From Filomicrobium sp. (GTDB lineage: Bacteria > Pseudomonadota > Alphaproteobacteria > Rhizobiales > Hyphomicrobiaceae): a stretch of 5,802 nucleotides of DNA. Position 1 is the first letter of the stretch. Every line of letters begins with the position of its first letter. The stretch covers positions 1 to 5,802 of the forward strand of contig JAUWFF010000103.1 of NCBI GenBank assembly GCA_030607105.1, given 5' to 3'. The notes below the pieces were generated by a model. That model was not told the origin of the DNA, did no database searches, and saw only the letters and a program-made list of their open reading frames with translations. The position numbers and the translations under genes were made by a program. This document shows, piece after piece, positions 1 through 5,322 of the stretch.

Positions 1-378
1 GGCTGGCAGGTCAAACCGGTAGTCGGACGGACGCAAGCCCCAGTAGTCGGCGCGTGCAAGATGGCGCAAGACTTTCTTGGCGCGCGGCGCAGGAGCATTG
101 CCTTTGATCCAGAGAGGCTGGCTCAGGCGTGCCGCATAGATTGTGCCTAGTTCGTCGAGCCAGTAGGACTTCGTTTCGTTGGGCTGGCGGAGCTTCTGGG
201 CTGTGATTTCCCGCAGAATGCCGACCTGTAGATCATCCCCCGCAGTCCAGATGGGCGGTTGAGCGGCCAAACTGATTGAAGCCGCCCGCGTGTCACCGCT
301 GATCGTCTCGTTCGCATTTGCGGCCGTCAAGCTCGCCAATACAACCGCTGCAGCCAGCATGGGATTGCAAATGCGCAT
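1..378 (-). CDS. YcbB-type L,D-transpeptidase, N-terminal part (partial, cut by window edge)
   Basis: Reading the minus strand from the ATG at 378 gives 126 open codons running off the window. Residues 1-22 look like a Sec signal peptide: Arg2, a hydrophobic stretch (LAAAVVLASL) and a likely AxA-type cleavage after ANA, so the product should be periplasmic. Residues 80-120 carry the pattern IYAARLSQPLW, then RAKKVLRHLARA, then GLRPSDY, which I recognise as the N-terminal scaffold region of YcbB/LdtD-like L,D-transpeptidases. Those enzymes make 3-3 peptidoglycan crosslinks or attach proteins to peptidoglycan. The catalytic YkuD domain with its Cys/His motif would lie outside the window, so activity cannot be judged. 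The start at 378 is preferred over Met7 (360) because it supplies a positive n-region and has AGAAGG four bases upstream. The gene lies downstream of the DUF815 gene on the same strand. The family call rests on motif memory, not a search. Confidence 0.72.
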   Translation of the reverse strand, partial: MRICNPMLAAAVVLASLTAANANETISGDTRAASISLAAQPPIWTAGDDLQVGILREITAQKLRQPNETKSYWLDELGTIYAARLSQPLWIKGNAPAPRAKKVLRHLARADYWGLRPSDYRFDLPA

Positions 379-382
379 AGAA

Positions 383-388
383 CCTTCT
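383..388 (-). promoter_or_regulatory. Ribosome binding site of the L,D-transpeptidase-like gene
   Basis: The minus strand reads GAGAGAAGG just before the start; AGAAGG is a purine-rich Shine-Dalgarno match ending four bases before the ATG at 378. It supports this start over the internal Met codon at 360. Confidence 0.55.
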
Positions 389-404
389 CTCGCCCGAGTT
401 GAGA

Positions 405-429
405 CCCGAAAAATTTCGCAAATTCAGGG
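405..429 (-). repeat. Bulged stem-loop in the leader of the L,D-transpeptidase-like gene
   Basis: On the minus strand this stretch can fold as CCC/GGG, GAA/TTC and TTT/AAA pairs around a GCG loop, with a one-base bulge on one side and a two-base bulge on the other. It ends about 17 bases before the Shine-Dalgarno. It has no canonical terminator T-run at the end, so I read it only as a possible leader structure. Chance folding is quite possible. Confidence 0.25.
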
Positions 430-434
430 TGTTC

Positions 435-570
435 CTGACAAGTGACGCGCGGATAAAACTTACGTGTGCTGGCAGGAAATAGTTATTCTAAAGTGTCACA
501 AATACACGCGAATTCTTAACCAAGCGGAATCTAATGCCGATTTAATTAGCATAACACCTTTTCTTGTCAG
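435..570. repeat. 8-bp inverted repeat CTGACAAG / CTTGTCAG spanning the gap before the L,D-transpeptidase-like gene
   Basis: CTGACAAG at 435-442 is the exact reverse complement of CTTGTCAG at 563-570. The arms bracket most of the AT-rich gap between the DUF815 gene and the transpeptidase-like gene. The spacing (120 bases) is too long for a simple hairpin; paired operator half-sites or chance are both possible. I found no convincing sigma70 promoter in this gap. Confidence 0.25.
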
Positions 571-575
571 TAGGT

Positions 576-1472
576 TTAAGGATTATCCAGGTCTATATTC
601 TGGCCGAGTCTACCGGCGGCATCCTGGATGTATTGCCAGGCAACGCGGCCTGAACGAGCGCCCCGTGTCATGGCCCACTCGAGTGCTTCGCGGCGCAGGT
701 CCTCATCGGAAATCGCGAGGCCAAGGTGGCGGGCATAACCGTTGACCATCTCCAGGTACTGGTCCTGGCTGGCGTTGTGGAAGCCCAGCCAGAGGCCGAA
801 CCGATCGGACAGGGAGACCTTTTCCTCGACCGCTTCGGAGGGATTGATAGCGGTCGAACGCTCGTTCTCGATCATATCGCGCGGCATCAGGTGACGACGG
901 TTGGAGGTGGCGTAGAAAATGACGTTGTCGGGCCGGCCTTCGATGCCGCCCTCCAAGACCGCCTTCAGGGATTTGTAGGAGGTATCGTCGCGGTCGAAAG
1001 AGAGATCGTCGCAAAAGACGATGAAGCGGGCGCTATCCTGGCGCATGTGGGTTAGGCAACGAGGCAGGGTCTCGATATCCTCGCGATGGATTTCGACCAG
1101 CTTCAGGTCGCGGTGGTTTTTCGCGAGCTTATGGGTTACCTCGGCGTGACAGGCCTTGACGAGTGAGGACTTGCCCATGCCGCGGGCGCCCCACAGGAGG
1201 GCATTGTTGGCTGGCATACCGGCGGCGAATCGCTCGGTGTTGGCGAGGAGCTGGGTGGCAGAGTGATCCAGGCCCTTCAGCAGGTGCAAAGGCACACGAT
1301 TGACCTTCGGCACCGGCACGAAGCACTCCGGATGTGGGCGCCAGACGAAAGCCTGGGTGACGGAGAAGTCCGGCTTGGCGGGCGGCGGCGGACTGAGGCG
1401 CTCGAGCGAGGAGGCAATGCGGGCCAGATTGTTTTCCAGACTCTGGGTTGGCGGGGTCTCGCGGTCGGCCAT
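576..1472 (-). CDS. DUF815-family AAA+ ATPase
   Basis: This is a complete 298-residue P-loop ATPase of the DUF815 (PF05673) type. Walker A is GARGMGKS at residues 95-102 and Walker B is the hydrophobic strand FIVFCDD ending in Asp155-Asp156. A sensor-1-like Asn191 sits in ATSNRRHL, and an SDRFGLW segment at 222-228 supplies an arginine-finger candidate (Arg224). The N-terminal 40 residues are Pro-rich and probably flexible. There is no signal peptide or membrane segment, so it should be cytoplasmic. The cellular role of this family is not established; ATP binding and AAA+-like remodelling are inferred from the motifs. The start at 1472 has AGGA about ten bases upstream on the minus strand. 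The gene is divergent from yajC and ends 197 bases before the transpeptidase-like gene, with no strong terminator between. Family assignment is confident; function is unknown. Confidence 0.9.
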   Translation of the reverse strand: MADRETPPTQSLENNLARIASSLERLSPPPPAKPDFSVTQAFVWRPHPECFVPVPKVNRVPLHLLKGLDHSATQLLANTERFAAGMPANNALLWGARGMGKSSLVKACHAEVTHKLAKNHRDLKLVEIHREDIETLPRCLTHMRQDSARFIVFCDDLSFDRDDTSYKSLKAVLEGGIEGRPDNVIFYATSNRRHLMPRDMIENERSTAINPSEAVEEKVSLSDRFGLWLGFHNASQDQYLEMVNGYARHLGLAISDEDLRREALEWAMTRGARSGRVAWQYIQDAAGRLGQNIDLDNP

Positions 1473-1506
1473 GTTTTCTTGATCCTGTTGAAGTCTTTAA
1501 CTAATT

Positions 1507-1553
1507 GTTGTTGCCTAGTGGAGCGGATTTACTTAGCCCGTACGCGCAACAAC
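1507..1553. repeat. Inverted octamer pair GTTGTTGC / GCAACAAC
   Basis: GTTGTTGC at 1507-1514 is the exact reverse complement of GCAACAAC at 1546-1553, with 31 bases between. A third copy, in direct orientation, is at 1629-1636. The pair lies 34-81 bases upstream of the DUF815 start codon and just before the upstream yajC promoter candidate, a sensible place for a regulator to bind. No known regulator is recognised. Confidence 0.35.
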
Positions 1554-1561
1554 TGGCTAGA

Positions 1562-1589
1562 GTGACATTGGGACTGTCCGGCCTATAGT
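1562..1589 (+). promoter_or_regulatory. Candidate upstream sigma70 promoter for the yajC-secDF operon
   Basis: GTGACA at 1562-1567 matches the TTGACA -35 element in five of six positions and TATAGT at 1584-1589 matches TATAAT in five of six, with a 16-base spacer. Transcription would begin near 1596, giving a leader of about 200 bases before yajC that includes both arms of the inverted repeat at 1660-1709. Confidence 0.4.
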
Positions 1590-1628
1590 TGAACATGGTG
1601 CGGACAAAGCCGCACTTGCGGCGTCGGC

Positions 1629-1636
1629 GTTGTTGC
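1629..1636 (+). repeat. Third GTTGTTGC copy, overlapping a -35 element
   Basis: This direct copy of the octamer overlaps the first four bases of the -35 box of the proximal promoter candidate. A protein bound here would be expected to compete with RNA polymerase. That is inference from position only. Confidence 0.3.
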
Positions 1637-1660
1637 AAAGCGGCCCGCGCGCTCTATATT
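1633..1660 (+). promoter_or_regulatory. Candidate proximal sigma70 promoter for the yajC-secDF operon
   Basis: TTGCAA at 1633-1638 and TATATT at 1655-1660 are separated by 16 bases. The GCTCTATATTCCGG context is typical of alphaproteobacterial housekeeping promoters, in which the first three -35 bases (TTG) are the best conserved. Transcription would begin near 1667, giving a leader of about 135 bases before yajC. Confidence 0.5.
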
Positions 1661-1733
1661 CCGGCACGAAATAACTTGCCATTGAGGACGAGCGCAGCAG
1701 CGTGCCGGATGGGCCAGCTGTCGATTCCGGTAC
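1660..1733 (+). repeat. Inverted repeats with alternative partners in the yajC leader
   Basis: TCCGGCACG at 1660-1668 is a perfect 9-bp inverted repeat of CGTGCCGGA at 1701-1709. The same right arm (GTGCCGGA, 1702-1709) can also pair with TCCGGTAC at 1726-1733 through eight pairs including one G-U. The two stems exclude each other. The left arm starts at the end of the proximal -10 box and covers the expected start point, so it would be in RNA only from the upstream promoter. A role as operator or leader switch is inference. Confidence 0.35.
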
Positions 1734-1802
1734 AAGGCCATATTTGGCGGCGCCGGCGCTTAGTTCATTCCGTTACGAGCGATAAGGACGCGATCAGAAG
1801 CG

Positions 1803-2135
1803 ATGTTTATTACTCCCGCATACGCACAAGGTGCCGGCGACCCGTTCGGCGGGCTTGGCGTGCTGTTCCCAATGCTGCTGATGGTTGTGATCTTTTATTT
1901 CCTGTTGATCCGACCGCAACAGCAGCGCGCCAAGGAGCATCGGGATATGATCTCGAAGGTTCGCCGGGGCGATACCGTGGTGACCTCAGGCGGGTTCGTT
2001 GGCAAGGTGACCAAGGTGCCTGATGGCACCGATGATATTGAGGTTGAACTCAGCGATCAGATGAAAGTGCGGGTGCTGAAGTCAACGTTGATGGGGGTTC
2101 GCTCCAAGGGCGAGCCGGTTAAGGATCAGGCTTGA
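1803..2135 (+). CDS. yajC: Sec translocon accessory protein YajC
   Basis: YajC is the small membrane subunit that associates with SecD and SecF next to SecYEG in the inner membrane. The 110-residue product matches the family's usual length. It has a short Ala/Gly-containing N-terminus (MFITPAYAQ, common in alphaproteobacterial YajC), one membrane helix at about residues 18-36, the conserved RPQQQRAKEH right after the helix, and a basic/beta-rich cytoplasmic part containing GDTVVTSGGFVGKV. The helix is expected to place the C-terminal domain in the cytoplasm. The start is the ATG at 1803; AAGGA at 1784-1788 is unusually far (14 bases), with a weaker AGAAG directly before the start. No in-frame ATG or GTG lies close upstream. 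It is the first gene of the sec operon and is followed by secD after 104 bases. Confidence 0.96.
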   Translation: MFITPAYAQGAGDPFGGLGVLFPMLLMVVIFYFLLIRPQQQRAKEHRDMISKVRRGDTVVTSGGFVGKVTKVPDGTDDIEVELSDQMKVRVLKSTLMGVRSKGEPVKDQA

Positions 2136-2162
2136 GCCTTCTCAGTGTCATTGTGCGGTAAG

Positions 2163-2176
2163 GCCCTGCGCAGGGC
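2163..2176. repeat. Perfect 14-bp palindrome between yajC and secD
   Basis: GCCCTGCGCAGGGC is fully self-complementary; in RNA it gives a five-pair stem with a GCGC loop. Its right half (GCAGGGC, 2170-2176) can alternatively pair with GCCCTTGC at 2186-2193 with one bulged base. Only TT follows, so it is not a convincing terminator. An RNA processing or attenuation element that sets the yajC to secD ratio is possible. Confidence 0.35.
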
Positions 2177-2239
2177 GTGCCGCTGGCCCTTGCTTAGGCG
2201 ATAGACAACCAGCGCAAACAGAAAAGAGCGTCAGGCTCC

Positions 2240-3880
2240 ATGCTGCATTTCAGCCGTTTCAAGATTGGTTTCGTCGTGCTCGTTTGCCTGATGGGCGTGC
2301 TGGCAACGCTGCCTAATTTCTTTTCCGAGCAAACCTTGAAGTCCTGGCCTACCTTTCTGCCCCATAAGCAGCTGAGCCTGGGGCTCGACTTAAAGGGCGG
2401 GGCGCACTTGTTGCTGCAGATGGACTCAGACGAGTTGCGCAAGGACTGGCTAAAGTCGCTGCGGGGGGATGTACGAAAGCAGCTTCGCGATGCCCGTATC
2501 CGGTACACCGGCCTGGGGCAGACAAAGGATTTGGTCCGCGTCAAACTCGTTGATCCGAGCAAGCTCGATGAAGCCTTAAGGCGACTGCAGCAGATACGCC
2601 AGCCGCTCGGCAACGCCTTCTCCGGCGGTGCGGGATATGATGTCGACGTCGAGGAGGGGTCGGACGGGTTCATCCACGTGGAACCGACCACGGCGGGGAT
2701 GCAGCAGCGTATCACCCATGCTGTGACATCGGCGATCGAGGTGATCCGGAAGCGTGTCGATAATATCGGCACCGCGGAGCCGAGCATCGTGCGGCAGGGG
2801 GTGGACCGTATCCTAGTGCAGTACCCTGGCTTGGACGACACAAAGCGTCTCAAGGAGCTCATCGGCAAGACCGCGCGGCTGACTTTCCATGATGTGCATC
2901 CGACGATGTCCGCCGAGGAGGCGCGGCAGACACGCGTACCACTAGGGTTCGTCATCTACCCGGACGCTGACCAACCTGGTTATGAGCACCTTGTGAGAGA
3001 AATTCCGATCATTTACGGCGAAGATCTTGACGCCGCCCAGCCAGGTTTTGATCAAGACACCGGACAGCCGATTATTGCTTTCCGCTTCAATCAGAAGGCG
3101 GCGGTGGAGTTCGGGCGCTTCACCTCGCAGAACGTTGGCCGTCCATTTGCAATCGTGCTCGACAACGGCGTCAAGAGCGACGGGACACCTGATATCCAGG
3201 TGCTGTCGGCACCGGTCATCCGAGAACCCATTCTTGGTGGTTCAGGACAGATATCAGGGAACTTCTCAGTTGAGTCGGCTAACGACCTCGCGGTCCAGAT
3301 CCGCTCGGGTGCGCTGCCGGCAACCCTGACGGTGGTGGAAGAACGAACCGTGGGGCCGTCGCTCGGCGCGGATTCGATCGAGGCGGGCGAGTGGGCCGCG
3401 GTGGTTGGGGGTATCGGCGTTGCGGCCTTCATGATCTTTGCTTATGGGCTGTTCGGAATATTCGCGCTGCTGGCCGTGCTTGTGAACTTGCTGCTGATCA
3501 TCGGGACTATGTCGATGATCGGTTCGACGCTGACACTGCCGGGTATCGCGGGTCTTATTCTCACGGTGGGCATGGCGGTTGATGCCAACGTGCTCATCTA
3601 TGAACGAATCCGAGAAGAGATGCGCAATGGCAAGCAGCCGATATCCGCCATCGACAGCGGCTTTTCGCGGGCGTTTGGCACGATCATCGACTCGAACCTG
3701 ACGACGCTAATTGCCGCCATTGTGATGTTCTGGCTTGGTTCGGGGCCGATCCGCGGCTTCGCTGTGACCCTTTCGCTTGGCATCTTCGCGACGATCTTCA
3801 CTGCATTTCTCGTCACGCGCCTGATGGTGGCGTTGTGGGTGGCGCAGCAGAAGACCCGCAAGATCCCGGCGCCGCTCTAA
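2240..3880 (+). CDS. secD: Protein translocase subunit SecD
   Basis: SecD forms the SecDF complex in the inner membrane and uses the proton gradient to pull preproteins out on the periplasmic side after SecA/SecYEG transport. The 546-residue product has TM1 at about residues 8-28, then the conserved GLDLKGG at 48-54. A large periplasmic region follows, containing RVDNIGTAEPSIVRQG (172-187) and QIRSGALPA (353-361). Five further membrane helices lie at about 385-533. The conserved GMAVDANVLIYERIREE block carries Asp448, the expected proton-relay aspartate. It is shorter than the Escherichia coli protein (about 615 residues), as is usual in this class. The start codon has only modest purine-rich matches upstream (CAGG four bases away, AAAAGAG eleven away). 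The stop is 22 bases before secF. All family landmarks I looked for are present. Confidence 0.98.
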   Translation: MLHFSRFKIGFVVLVCLMGVLATLPNFFSEQTLKSWPTFLPHKQLSLGLDLKGGAHLLLQMDSDELRKDWLKSLRGDVRKQLRDARIRYTGLGQTKDLVRVKLVDPSKLDEALRRLQQIRQPLGNAFSGGAGYDVDVEEGSDGFIHVEPTTAGMQQRITHAVTSAIEVIRKRVDNIGTAEPSIVRQGVDRILVQYPGLDDTKRLKELIGKTARLTFHDVHPTMSAEEARQTRVPLGFVIYPDADQPGYEHLVREIPIIYGEDLDAAQPGFDQDTGQPIIAFRFNQKAAVEFGRFTSQNVGRPFAIVLDNGVKSDGTPDIQVLSAPVIREPILGGSGQISGNFSVESANDLAVQIRSGALPATLTVVEERTVGPSLGADSIEAGEWAAVVGGIGVAAFMIFAYGLFGIFALLAVLVNLLLIIGTMSMIGSTLTLPGIAGLILTVGMAVDANVLIYERIREEMRNGKQPISAIDSGFSRAFGTIIDSNLTTLIAAIVMFWLGSGPIRGFAVTLSLGIFATIFTAFLVTRLMVALWVAQQKTRKIPAPL

Positions 3881-3890
3881 AAAGCATGAT

Positions 3891-3895
3891 AAGGA
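3891..3895 (+). promoter_or_regulatory. Ribosome binding site of secF
   Basis: AAGGA ends seven bases before the ATG at 3903, the best Shine-Dalgarno in the window. It fixes the secF start upstream of the alternative Met17 codon at 3951. Confidence 0.75.
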
Positions 3896-3902
3896 CCCGC
3901 TG

Positions 3903-4865
3903 ATGTTCAAGGGCGTCGATTTCTGGCCGCACGACAAGATCTTCCCGATCATGCAAGTGAGGCGCTCATTCGTAATCACGTCGATTGTGGTGTTTGGCAT
4001 GGCGGTGGCTTTGTTGGCGACGCGCGGTCTCAACTTCGGGATCGACTTCAAGGGCGGTTCGCTGTTTGAGATCCAGTCAAAATCCGGCCCGGTCGACATT
4101 GTCGAGTTGCGCGCAAAGCTTGGCAGACTTGGCCTTGGCAGTATGCAGATCCAGCAGCTGGATGAGCCGACGGATGCTCTGATCCGCTTCGAACAGCAAA
4201 AAGCGAAAGAAGGCGAGAGCAGCGAAAAAGCTCAGCAGAACGCGGCCGCGAAGGTGCAGGAAGCGCTTGGGGATGACATCGAGATTCGGCGCACTGAGGT
4301 GGTGGGCCCTGCGGTGTCCGGGGAACTCGCCTGGGCCGGCATCACGGCAGTGACATTCGCTATCTTCGGGATCCTGTTTTACATTTGGTTTCGCTTCGAG
4401 TGGCAGTTTGCCATCGCCGCGATTATCGCGCTGGTTCACGATATCACCATCACTCTCGGCGTTTTCAGTATTCTCAGGCTCGATTTTGGATTGAGCGAGG
4501 TCGCGGCGTTGCTGACGCTTGCAGGGTATTCGATCAACGACACGGTGGTTGTGTTCGACCGAATTCGCGAAAACCTTCGGCGCTACAAGAAGATGGCACT
4601 TGATCAGTTGATGAACCTGTCGATCAATGAAACGCTGTCGCGTACGGTGCTGACATCGGGAACGACGTTGCTGGCGGTTTTGTCGATCTACGTTTTTGGA
4701 ACCGAAGTGATTAAGGGTTTCGCCTTCGCAATGCTGTTTGGCATCCTGATCGGAACATGGTCGTCAATCTTCGTGGCGTCTCCTTTTCTACTTTGGATCG
4801 GCGTCAAACGCGATTGGTCGGGGATTGCCAAGAGTGACAAGGCCACGGCCGCGGCGCGGTCGTAG
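3903..4865 (+). CDS. secF: Protein translocase subunit SecF
   Basis: SecF is the partner of SecD in the proton-driven export complex of the inner membrane. The 320-residue product is of normal length. TM1 spans about residues 21-40, followed by GIDFKGG at 46-52, the SecF counterpart of the SecD motif. The periplasmic domain includes a hydrophilic, Glu/Lys/Gln-rich stretch at 96-122, probably an exposed helix or linker. Next come VGPAVSGEL (134-142), IWFRFEWQFA (161-170), LVHDITITLG (177-186) and GYSINDTVVVFDRIREN (208-224). Asp213 in the last motif is the expected functional aspartate. Five C-terminal helices occupy about 143-300, and the tail is basic and Ala-rich. The gene follows secD by 22 bases. 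The next gene begins 48 bases on, in the same reading frame beyond the TAG stop. Confidence 0.98.
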   Translation: MFKGVDFWPHDKIFPIMQVRRSFVITSIVVFGMAVALLATRGLNFGIDFKGGSLFEIQSKSGPVDIVELRAKLGRLGLGSMQIQQLDEPTDALIRFEQQKAKEGESSEKAQQNAAAKVQEALGDDIEIRRTEVVGPAVSGELAWAGITAVTFAIFGILFYIWFRFEWQFAIAAIIALVHDITITLGVFSILRLDFGLSEVAALLTLAGYSINDTVVVFDRIRENLRRYKKMALDQLMNLSINETLSRTVLTSGTTLLAVLSIYVFGTEVIKGFAFAMLFGILIGTWSSIFVASPFLLWIGVKRDWSGIAKSDKATAAARS

Positions 4866-4913
4866 CGAATTATTGCCGCGCGGTGTGGCGGTGCTTCTGG
4901 CAGTGGGTGTGGG

Positions 4914-5315
4914 ATGGCCGATCAGGAGCGAGACGGCGAAAGCGCAACAGAAGCTTTCTTTCCTGGCCAATCGGCAATCGATGCCTATGGCGGCGGCGGG
5001 TTTCGATTTGCCGACATGAGCCATCGCGGGTCACTGCTGTGCCTGCCGAGCGGAATGCATGACTGGCCTGTGGCTGCGATTGATATGGTGGGGCCGCGGT
5101 CTTTTGATCTGGTTGTAGCTGAAGCCGACCAGATCGAGGTCCTGCTGTTGGGGACCGGGGCGCAGCAAGTTTTCCTTTCTCAAGAAATTCGTGAGGCCCT
5201 AACCCTACGCGGAGTATTCATCGAAGCGATGTCGACGGGGGCGGCGGCGCGAACTTACAACGTGCTGCTGGCTGAGCAACGGGCGGTTGCGGCCGCGCTA
5301 ATCGCGGTTGACTAG
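4914..5315 (+). CDS. Mth938/DUF498-domain protein, relative of NDUFAF3
   Basis: This 133-residue soluble protein is of the Mth938-like (DUF498) family. Evidence is the DAYGGGGFRFADMSHRGS segment (residues 23-40), the strand and turn IEVLLLGTG (74-82), and the strongly conserved C-terminal run MSTGAAARTYNVLLAEQRAV (106-125) ending in AALIAV. The mitochondrial relative NDUFAF3 helps assemble respiratory complex I at the inner membrane; the bacterial role is less well established. No catalytic residues are evident. It has no signal peptide or membrane helix, so it is probably cytoplasmic and may act at the membrane. The ATG at 4914 has only a G-rich stretch upstream and no clear Shine-Dalgarno, suggesting translation coupled to secF. 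The next gene starts seven bases after the stop, consistent with one transcript. Confidence 0.9.
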   Translation: MADQERDGESATEAFFPGQSAIDAYGGGGFRFADMSHRGSLLCLPSGMHDWPVAAIDMVGPRSFDLVVAEADQIEVLLLGTGAQQVFLSQEIREALTLRGVFIEAMSTGAAARTYNVLLAEQRAVAAALIAVD

Positions 5316-5322
5316 TGGTATA

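Larger units (their letters stand above)
1473..1802. other. Divergent intergenic region between the DUF815 ATPase gene and yajC
   Basis: These 330 bases hold no convincing gene. An open frame starting at 1589 continues into yajC in the wrong frame; it is rich in Arg and resembles no family I know, so I treat it as noise. No tRNA-like T-arm or cloverleaf was found. The content is regulatory: two + strand promoter-like sequences, a repeated octamer, and several inverted repeats in the yajC leader. A minus-strand promoter for the DUF815 gene must lie here or be weak; I could not identify a good match for it. Confidence 0.6.

Noticed and set aside
464..745. 93-codon plus-strand open frame starting in the gap left of the DUF815 gene
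   Set aside because: More than half is antisense to the DUF815 gene and the sequence has no family resemblance.
1598..1615. Hairpin GTGCGG-N6-CCGCAC as a terminator of a short RNA from the upstream promoter
   Set aside because: The six-pair stem is real but no T-run follows it, and it begins almost at the predicted start point, so a terminator role is not supported.
1715..1735. Possible tRNA T-arm resembling GTCGATTCC
   Set aside because: It lacks the GTTCGA core, and no acceptor, D-arm or anticodon arm could be built around it.
1589..2023. 144-codon open frame on the plus strand upstream of and overlapping yajC
   Set aside because: It overlaps yajC in another frame for most of its length, is Arg-rich without domain-like features, and has no good ribosome binding site.
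2194..2955. 253-codon open frame on the minus strand
   Set aside because: It lies antisense to secD, is rich in Ser/Arg/Cys in a way typical of the opposite strand of GC-rich coding DNA, and matches no family I recognise; SecD in the other direction is certain.
4825..5019. 64-codon open frame with a signal-peptide-like start (basic N-terminus, then GVAVLLAVGVG)
   Set aside because: It overlaps both the end of secF and the first third of the Mth938-like gene, which are better supported, and has no recognisable mature part.
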